Both the position numbers and the translations under genes were made by a program. A model generated the notes under the pieces. It was not told the origin of the DNA and searched no databases. It was given only the letters and a program-made list of their open reading frames with translations. Source: Chloroflexota bacterium (GTDB lineage Bacteria > Chloroflexota > Dehalococcoidia > SHYM01). Taken from it: a stretch of DNA of 8,361 nt. Below, one piece after another: positions 1 through 5,827 of this stretch. The stretch is taken from assembly GCA_016199375.1 (NCBI GenBank), contig JACQGV010000239.1:1-8361 (forward strand), given 5' to 3'. Position 1 is the first letter of the stretch; each line of letters starts with the position of its first letter.

Positions 1-70
1 GAGCCTCGCCAGCCTGTCCTGGCGCAGCCTCGACTCGCTCACGGTGCGGCTGGCCCCCCCAGGGCGTTGA
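1..70 (+). CDS. Possible C-terminal tail of an upstream gene (partial)
   Basis: The second forward frame is open from the left edge and ends at TGA (68-70), giving about 22 residues (SLASLSWRS...LAPPGR). Nearly every third codon position in this frame is G or C, as in the real genes of the window. The other two forward frames lack that bias. A promoter begins two bases after the stop, which fits a gene ending here. The piece is too short to assign a family, and a chance open frame cannot be excluded. Confidence 0.35.
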   Translation, partial: SLASLSWRSLDSLTVRLAPPGR

Positions 71-71
71 T

Positions 72-100
72 TTGACAGAGCAGCGCGAGGGGCGTATAAG
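72..100 (+). promoter_or_regulatory. Sigma70-type promoter of the SDR pair
   Basis: A perfect -35 hexamer TTGACA (72-77) is followed by a 17-base spacer and a -10 hexamer TATAAG (95-100, one mismatch to consensus). Transcription should start near 107, leaving a leader of about 27 bases before the ATG at 134. This is the best-formed promoter in the window. It begins just after the presumed stop of the upstream reading frame, so the SDR genes probably form their own transcription unit. Confidence 0.8.
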
Positions 101-123
101 GCTCCTGGACTTTACATGTATGG

Positions 124-131
124 AAGGAGAG
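124..131 (+). promoter_or_regulatory. Ribosome binding site that fixes the first SDR start
   Basis: AAGGAGAG lies four to five bases before the ATG at 134. It is inside the extra codons that a start at ATG 116 would add, and 116 has no Shine-Dalgarno sequence in front of it. The second SDR has the same arrangement (AAGGAGGG at 1047-1054, ATG 1059) and the same MGKLDG start. Confidence 0.8.
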
Positions 132-133
132 CC

Positions 134-985
134 ATGGGAAAGCTCGACGGTAAGGTGGCCATAGTCACCGGCTCCAGCCGGGGCATCGGCGAGGCGATCG
201 CCAGGCTGTTCGCCAAGGAGGGCGCCAGCGTCGTATGCGCCGCCCGCACCCTTCACGAGGGCGACCACAAGCAACTGGCCGGGTCCCTGGACGCCACCGT
301 AGCTGAGATAAAGGCTGCGGGCGGGCGGGCGGCCGCGGTCCAGTGCAACGTGGCCGAGGAGGCGGACTGCCAGCGGCTGCTGGCCGAGACGAAGCGCCTC
401 TTCGGGCCGGCCGATGTCCTGGTCAACAACGCCGCCTTGAACTACTACTACCCTATCGTGGAGTATTCGCCCAAGCGCTGGGCCATATCCTTCGCCGTCA
501 ACGTCCACGGCCCCTTCATGCTCAGCCACTTCGCCCTGCCGGACATGATCGCGCGCCGGCGCGGCGCCATCGTCAACATCTCGTCGGGGGCTGCCATCGG
601 CCCGGGCCGGGGGCCCTACAAGGGGCCCGCGCGGGGCCGCGGCGGCGTCATGTACGGCGCCAGCAAGGCCGCCCTGGAGCGCTTCACCCAAGGGCTGGCC
701 GAGGAGGTGTACGAGCACGGCATCAGCGTCACCGCGCTGTCGCCCTCCCAGATCGTTCCCACGCCGGGGGTGATGTTCCACCACCTGCTGGAGCGCGTCG
801 ACGATCCCCGCGGCGAGTCGCCCGACATGATGGCGAGGGCAGCCCTCCTGCTGGCCTCGGAGCCCGTGGACAAGGTGACCGGCCGGGTGACCTACGACCA
901 GGCGATCCTGAAGGAGTTCGGCTGGATCAAGGAGGCCAAGGGCACCGGCGTAGACAGCAAGGGCAGCGGCTACAGCCTGATCTAG
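134..985 (+). CDS. Short-chain dehydrogenase/reductase, copy 1 of a tandem pair
   Basis: A 283-residue classical SDR, expected to be a cytosolic NAD(P)-dependent oxidoreductase. Visible motifs are the Rossmann glycine motif TGSSRGIG (12-19), NNAA (98-101), catalytic Asn123, Ser151, and YGASK with Tyr174 and Lys178. The full Asn-Ser-Tyr-Lys tetrad is present. Arg16 and Arg38, with no Asp at the end of the second strand, suggest NADP(H) preference (inference). The Ser-Tyr spacing is about ten residues longer than in a textbook SDR because of a Gly/Pro/Arg-rich loop (156-171). From memory, a subgroup of bacterial SDRs has this loop together with the HEGDHK...LxGSLD segment. The substrate cannot be read from sequence. 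ATG 134 is chosen over the in-frame ATG 116 because of its ribosome binding site. A strong promoter lies upstream, and copy 2 starts 73 bases downstream, probably on the same transcript. Confidence 0.93.
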   Translation: MGKLDGKVAIVTGSSRGIGEAIARLFAKEGASVVCAARTLHEGDHKQLAGSLDATVAEIKAAGGRAAAVQCNVAEEADCQRLLAETKRLFGPADVLVNNAALNYYYPIVEYSPKRWAISFAVNVHGPFMLSHFALPDMIARRRGAIVNISSGAAIGPGRGPYKGPARGRGGVMYGASKAALERFTQGLAEEVYEHGISVTALSPSQIVPTPGVMFHHLLERVDDPRGESPDMMARAALLLASEPVDKVTGRVTYDQAILKEFGWIKEAKGTGVDSKGSGYSLI

Positions 986-1058
986 CAAGGAGCGGCAGCA
1001 AGGCCGGGCGACCGGGCCGGCGCGTGGCCTTCGGACCACATTACAGAAGGAGGGACCG

Positions 1059-1910
1059 ATGGGGAAGCTGGATGGCAGGGTCGCCGTAGTCACCGGCGCC
1101 AGCCGGGGCATCGGCGAGGCGATCGCCAAGCTGTTCGCTCAGGAGGGCGCCAGGGTGGTGTGCGTTGCTCGCACCCTCCATGAGGGCGACCACAAGCTGC
1201 TGCCAGGCTCGCTGGATACTACCGTAGCGGCGATCAAGGCGGCGGGAGGCCAGGCCGCCGCTGTGCAGTGCAACGTGTCCGACGAGGCGGACTGCCAGCG
1301 ACTGGTGGAGGAGACCAAGCGTCTCTTCGGGCCGTGCGACATCCTGGTCAACAACGCCGCCTTGAGCTACTTCACGCCCATCGTGGACTACCAGCCCAAG
1401 CGGTGGATCACGGCCTTCTCCGTGGACGTCCACGGCCCCTTCATGCTCAGCCACTTCGCGCTGCCGGACATGATCGCGCGCCGACGGGGCGCCATCATCA
1501 ACATCTCGTCGGGCGCCGCTATCGGCCCCGGCCGGGGACCTTACAAGAAGCCCACCCGGGTGCTAGGAGGCACCATGTACGGCTCCGCCAAGGCCGCCCT
1601 GGAGCGCTTCACTCAAGGGCTGGCGGAGGAGGTCTATGAGCACGGCATCAGCGTGACCGCGCTCTCGCCCTCCCAGGTTGTCCCCACGCCCGGAGCGGTG
1701 TACTTCCATCTGTCAGAGGGCCCCAATGATCCGCGGGCGGAGCCCGGGGAGATGATGGCGCGGGCGGCGCTGCTGCTGGCCTCGGAGCCCGTGGACAAGG
1801 TGACCGGGCGGGTGACCTACAGCCAGGCGCTCCTGAGGGAGTTCGGCTGGATCAAGGCGGGCAAGGGGATCGGCATAGATAGCAAGGGCAGCGGCTACAG
1901 CCTGATCTAG
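1059..1910 (+). CDS. Short-chain dehydrogenase/reductase, copy 2 of a tandem pair
   Basis: A 283-residue classical SDR, aligned with the preceding gene end to end without a gap. My hand count gives 56 differences, about 80% identity. The glycine motif TGASRGIG (12-19), NNAA (98-101), Ser151, Tyr174 and Lys178 are kept, and the C-terminal ten residues (DSKGSGYSLI) are identical. The tetrad Asn at 123 is replaced by Asp (GAC at 1425-1427; AAC at 500-502 in copy 1). Most divergence falls where SDRs build the substrate pocket: 103-121, the loop at 164-173, and 213-230. That suggests a shifted substrate or reduced activity rather than redundancy. AAGGAGGG (1047-1054) marks the start. I see no separate promoter in the 73-base gap, so it is probably transcribed with copy 1. 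Nucleotide similarity fades soon after the stop. Confidence 0.93.
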   Translation: MGKLDGRVAVVTGASRGIGEAIAKLFAQEGARVVCVARTLHEGDHKLLPGSLDTTVAAIKAAGGQAAAVQCNVSDEADCQRLVEETKRLFGPCDILVNNAALSYFTPIVDYQPKRWITAFSVDVHGPFMLSHFALPDMIARRRGAIINISSGAAIGPGRGPYKKPTRVLGGTMYGSAKAALERFTQGLAEEVYEHGISVTALSPSQVVPTPGAVYFHLSEGPNDPRAEPGEMMARAALLLASEPVDKVTGRVTYSQALLREFGWIKAGKGIGIDSKGSGYSLI

Positions 1911-1941
1911 TGTCCCGTCCCTTTAGTTCCTTGAAAAAGCA

Positions 1942-1970
1942 CTCAGATTTGCCACTTCTGAGAAGGGGCA
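1942..1970. other. Small alternative hairpins in the convergent gap
   Basis: CTCAGA (1942-1947) and TCTGAG (1957-1962) form a 6-bp inverted repeat. A second, overlapping fold pairs TGCC-CTTC (1950-1953, 1955-1958) with GAAG-GGCA (1962-1965, 1967-1970) around one mismatch. Lying between the 3' ends of the second SDR and ffh, these could end or stabilise transcripts. Neither strand has a T-run directly after the stem, so this is not a classical intrinsic terminator. I see no gene in the rest of the 1911-2129 gap. Confidence 0.3.
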
Positions 1971-2129
1971 CTGATGAGCCAGGGCCGCGCTCCCTCGAAG
2001 GCAACGCTACAGCTTCGCCCCTGGCGGCAGGTGGGAGACCGCTGGCTTGTCCAGCACGCCGACCATGAAGAGGGCCTCGGCGCTTATCCGCCCTGAGCCT
2101 GCTGCTGAGCTGCGCTCGGCTCGCGCCGC

Positions 2130-3458
<1,329 letters not shown>

Positions 3459-3470
3459 CGCCTCTGTCCC

Positions 3471-3488
3471 CTAGCAGGCTGCTGAAAA
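3471..3488 (+). repeat. IS/MITE-end-like motif beside the ffh start
   Basis: The stretch beginning CTAGCAGGCTGCTGAAAA contains the palindrome AGCAG-G-CTGCT (3473-3483) and an A-run. From memory, sequences of the type TAGCAGGCTG-TGAAAA recur at the ends of insertion sequences and small non-coding elements in many bacteria. No matching inverted end or target duplication is visible before the VOC gene, so at most this is a one-ended relic. It sits about a dozen bases upstream of the ffh start codon. Confidence 0.3.
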
Positions 3489-3578
3489 CATTCTTCAGGG
3501 ATAGGACACGCAGTCCTGATCCATCGGGGCTGCACCCCCAGATTAAGCAGCGAACTTCTGAGACGGGGCCCTAGCCCC
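3482..3578. other. Hairpin cluster between the VOC gene and ffh
   Basis: Four short stem-loops lie in under 100 bases. These are CTGAA/TTCAG (3482-3486 with 3494-3498); GGATAGGAC paired with GTCCT-ATCC (3499-3507 with 3513-3522, one bulged G, 5-base loop); GGGG/CCCC (3526-3529 with 3535-3538); and GGGGC/GCCCC (3565-3569 with 3574-3578), which abuts the VOC stop codon. On the ffh-sense strand they would lie in the VOC-ffh spacer or the ffh leader. None has the T-run of an intrinsic terminator. I see no convincing ffh promoter here. Confidence 0.4.
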
Positions 3579-3956
3579 CTACACCCGCTGGATGATGTAT
3601 AGCATGTTCCCGTCGGGGTCGTGGAAGCCGGCGTAGCGCAGGCGGCCCATGGTGACGGGCTTCGAGAGGAACTTCACGCCCCGCTTTTGCAGGGCGCGGT
3701 ACTCGGCGTCCAGGTCGGCCACCTCGAAGGCCAGGTGGTCCAGGCCGGGGGGGTCTTTGAGGTAGTCGTCGGTGCGCTGCTGGATGCGCCCCCGGCGGTT
3801 GGCCGTCTTGAAGACGTAGAGAGAGGCGTTGCCCACCTGCACGCTGCCGCCGCTCTCGTCGCCCTGGGCCTGGAGCCCCAGCTTCTCCCGGTAGAAGGCC
3901 AGGGCACGAGGCACGTCGCGGACGGCGATGCCCACATTGTCGAGCCGCTTCAACAT
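3579..3956 (-). CDS. VOC-superfamily (glyoxalase-fold) protein, probably lacking the standard metal site
   Basis: A 125-residue protein with the paired beta-alpha-beta-beta-beta layout of the vicinal oxygen chelate superfamily: an N-terminal DNVGIAVRD half (6-14), and a second half with GLDHLAFEV (71-79) and HDPDGN (112-117). Members usually bind a metal through a His near residue 7, a Glu near 47, a His near 74 and a Glu near 120. Here those positions read Asn7, Tyr47, His74 and Tyr120, so only one of four ligands remains. It may be a binding protein, a metal-independent enzyme, or use other ligands; the annotation glyoxalase I would be unsafe. The start is well supported: AGGAGG (complement of 3963-3968) lies six bases upstream and an extended -10 lies behind it. 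It precedes ffh on the same strand, but no functional link is evident. Confidence 0.85.
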   Translation of the reverse strand: MLKRLDNVGIAVRDVPRALAFYREKLGLQAQGDESGGSVQVGNASLYVFKTANRRGRIQQRTDDYLKDPPGLDHLAFEVADLDAEYRALQKRGVKFLSKPVTMGRLRYAGFHDPDGNMLYIIQRV

Positions 3957-3983
3957 ACGCTGCCTCCTGGCTGCTGCGGCCTT

Positions 3984-3992
3984 ATTGTAGCA
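3984..3992 (-). promoter_or_regulatory. Extended -10 promoter of the VOC gene
   Basis: Read on the - strand, TGCTACAAT is an extended -10 (TG, one base, TACAAT) 27 bases from the VOC start codon, with the Shine-Dalgarno sequence between them. No good -35 is found 16-18 bases upstream, which extended -10 promoters can tolerate. It may also serve ffh by read-through. Confidence 0.5.
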
Positions 3993-4067
3993 GGGGCCTC
4001 CACCCTCCTCCGAGTGACCCCTAGCGGCGCCCGGGCGCGGGCCGGCGAGGTTCCATGCGAACGTCTG

Positions 4068-4076
4068 TGTTACAAT
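4068..4076 (+). promoter_or_regulatory. Extended -10 promoter of the beta-CASP/sbcC operon
   Basis: TGTTACAAT is an extended -10 with the same TACAAT hexamer as the promoter on the other strand 80 bases away. No clear -35 is present. Transcription would start near 4083, giving a leader of about 110 bases that contains both inverted REP-like palindromes before the ATG at 4195. Confidence 0.45.
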
Positions 4077-4090
4077 GGCGCCAAGGCGCG

Positions 4091-4121
4091 CCCTTCGATC
4101 CCGACAAGTCGGGACTCAGGG
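4091..4121 (-). repeat. REP-like palindrome, unit 1 (inverted relative to unit 2)
   Basis: An imperfect stem-loop: CCCT (4091-4094) pairs with AGGG (4118-4121), GA with TC, and the tip TCCCGAC (4099-4105) with GTCGGGA (4108-4114). Read on the - strand with its flank it gives CCGTTCGC-CCTGAG...TCGAAGGG. That is the same scheme as unit 2 (CCGTTCGC-GGTGAG...TCGAACC). It differs in having a longer tip and an eroded outer arm. TTCGA...CTCAGG...CGAAC palindromes are, from memory, widespread intergenic REP-type repeats in bacteria. Confidence 0.65.
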
Positions 4122-4134
4122 CGAACGGAGATAA

Positions 4135-4171
4135 TTCCGTTCGCGGTGAGCTTCTCGAACCACGAACGGAA
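4135..4171 (+). repeat. REP-like palindrome, unit 2
   Basis: A long hairpin of about 15 base pairs. TTCCGTTCG (4135-4143) pairs perfectly with CGAACGGAA (4163-4171). After a one-base mismatch, GGTGAG (4145-4150) pairs with CTC and ACC (4154-4156, 4159-4161) around the bulged GA (4157-4158), with CTT as the loop. Its left arm also pairs with 4121-4130 of the spacer next to unit 1 (nine Watson-Crick pairs plus a G-T, loop ATAA), so two mutually exclusive folds are possible in the leader RNA. Confidence 0.7.
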
Positions 4172-4194
4172 CTGCACAGGCCCAAGGTGGCGAG

Positions 4195-5826
4195 ATGGGG
4201 ATCAGCATCACCTGCTACGGCGGGGTGGGCCAGATAGGCGGCAACAAGGTCCTGCTGGAGGACGCGGCCACCGGCGGCCGGCTCTTCCTGGACTTCGGCA
4301 CCTCCTTCGGGGACTGGGGCCGGTACTATGAGGAGTACCTGAAACCGCGCTCCGGCACGGGCATCATAGACCTGCTGGAGACCGGCCTGCTGCCGCCCTT
4401 GGTGGGCCTCTATCGCAGCGACCTCACCCAGCTGCCGGAAGCACCGGCACGCCTGGCCCGGAACGTGGGGCGCTGGGCGGCTCGCGCGCCCGCCGCCCGC
4501 TTCCCTTCCCTGGAGCGCGCGGGGCGGCCGCCGGTGGACGCGGTGCTGCTCTCCCACGCGCACCTGGACCACTCCGGGTACGTCGGGCTGCTGGATGCCC
4601 GGGTGCCGGTGGTAGCCCACCCGCTGACCGCCACCATCGCCAAGGCGATGCAGGACACGTCCGGCGGCAGCGACTTCGAGCGCGAGGTAGCCTTCCATTC
4701 GGAGAAGGTCCAGCTGGTGGACAAGGCCACTGGCGCACCCCGCGACTATCTGACCTCGGAGCGTGGCGGCCCCTACGTACTGCGCCATTTCCTCCTGACG
4801 GAGCCAGCGCCGGGCACGGCCTGGCAAGAGTTCTGGCAGGCCGCCAAGACCAGGAAGAAGGGAATCCAGGGCGGCCTGCCCCAGCCCCTGGCCGGTCCGG
4901 TCGGCGGCCTGCCTGTGGAGGCCCTGCCGGTGGACCACTCCATCTTGGGAGCAGTGGCCTTCGTGGTCGAGACCTCGGTGGGGCCGGTGGCCTACACCGG
5001 CGACCTGCGCTTTCACGGCGGCGGGCGCGCGCTGACAGAGAGAATGCGCGACACCCTGGCGGGACGGCGGCCCACGGTGCTGCTGGGCGAGGGCACCCGC
5101 GCCGGCAGCGACCGGCTGGGCTCGGAGGAGGAGGTCTACCGGAACGCCATCAAGGAGGCGCGGGCTGAGCCCGGCCTGCTGGTGGCCGACTTCGCGCCCC
5201 GCAACGTGGAGCGGCTGCTCACGTTCCTGTCCATCGCCAAGGAGGTGGGGCGGGCGCTGGTGGTGCTGGACAAGGACGCCTACCTGCTGAAGGCGATGCA
5301 CGCTGCCGCCCCGGACCGCATCCCCGACTTCGCCGCCGACGACCGTATCCTGCTGTACGATGACCCGCGGGCCAGCCTGCAAGGCTGGCAGGGGCGCCAG
5401 CGCCGGGATTACGCCCACAAGCAGGTGGGCGCGGCCCGGGTGCGCCAGGCGCCGGACGACTACCTGCTCAGCTTCAGCTACTGGGACCTCAAGAACCTCA
5501 TAGACATCGGTCGGGAGGGCGGGACCTACATCTACTCCAACAGCGAGGCCCACAACGAGGAGCAGGAGCTGGACGCCAGGAGGCTGCTCCACTGGCTGCG
5601 GCGCTTCGAGCTGCGGCTGGCGGGAGACCCCCAGGGCGGCGAGGGCGGCTTGCACTGCTCGGGCCACGCCACGGGACAGGACCTCCTCGACCTCTACCGC
5701 TCCATCCACCCGCGCTATCTGGTGCCCATCCATACCGAGGACCCCTCCTTCTTCGTCCAGCATTTCCAGGGCAGCGATATCCAGGTCCGCCTGCCCGAGT
5801 ACGGCGTGCCCCTGCGCTTCGACTGA
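4195..5826 (+). CDS. RNase J-like beta-CASP metallo-beta-lactamase nuclease
   Basis: A 543-residue metallo-beta-lactamase-fold hydrolase of the beta-CASP group, predicted to be a zinc-dependent cytosolic nuclease acting on RNA or DNA. The N-terminus has GGVGQIGGNK (9-18) and LDFG (32-35), as in RNase J. The metal motif SHAHLDH gives His121, His123, Asp125 and His126. Further ligands appear to be His248 (VDHS) and Asp270 (YTGDLRFHG). The beta-CASP part shows motif A Asp332 (DFAPRN), a YSNSEAHNEEQE segment (447-458), His491 in CSGHA and His513 in PIHTED. Compared with RNase J the metal motif lies roughly 45 residues later, so there is an insertion around 38-110, and no obvious extra C-terminal domain is seen. 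It is probably not a standard RNase J; a DNA-repair nuclease is an alternative. AAGGTGG (4184-4190) supports the start. The stop is one base from the next start codon. Confidence 0.88.
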   Translation: MGISITCYGGVGQIGGNKVLLEDAATGGRLFLDFGTSFGDWGRYYEEYLKPRSGTGIIDLLETGLLPPLVGLYRSDLTQLPEAPARLARNVGRWAARAPAARFPSLERAGRPPVDAVLLSHAHLDHSGYVGLLDARVPVVAHPLTATIAKAMQDTSGGSDFEREVAFHSEKVQLVDKATGAPRDYLTSERGGPYVLRHFLLTEPAPGTAWQEFWQAAKTRKKGIQGGLPQPLAGPVGGLPVEALPVDHSILGAVAFVVETSVGPVAYTGDLRFHGGGRALTERMRDTLAGRRPTVLLGEGTRAGSDRLGSEEEVYRNAIKEARAEPGLLVADFAPRNVERLLTFLSIAKEVGRALVVLDKDAYLLKAMHAAAPDRIPDFAADDRILLYDDPRASLQGWQGRQRRDYAHKQVGAARVRQAPDDYLLSFSYWDLKNLIDIGREGGTYIYSNSEAHNEEQELDARRLLHWLRRFELRLAGDPQGGEGGLHCSGHATGQDLLDLYRSIHPRYLVPIHTEDPSFFVQHFQGSDIQVRLPEYGVPLRFD

Positions 5827-5827
5827 C

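Noticed and set aside
116..133. Upstream ATG as the start of the first SDR
   Set aside because: It has no Shine-Dalgarno sequence, it would begin within the leader, and the paralogue starts at the equivalent of ATG 134.
343..1089. Second + frame overlapping the first SDR
   Set aside because: Its Arg/Gly/Pro-rich translation has no motif. It is an out-of-frame reading of the SDR gene, and a similar shadow appears in the second copy.
1911..2129. SRP RNA (4.5S) gene next to ffh
   Set aside because: The conserved apical loop with its GGAAG-type tetraloop and flanking symmetric bulges could not be found in the gap, and no strong long hairpin is present.
4091..4171. CRISPR or LexA-type operator interpretation of the CGAACGGA repeats
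   Set aside because: There are only two direct copies with no regular spacers, and the dyads fit inverted REP units better than a 14-16 base SOS box.
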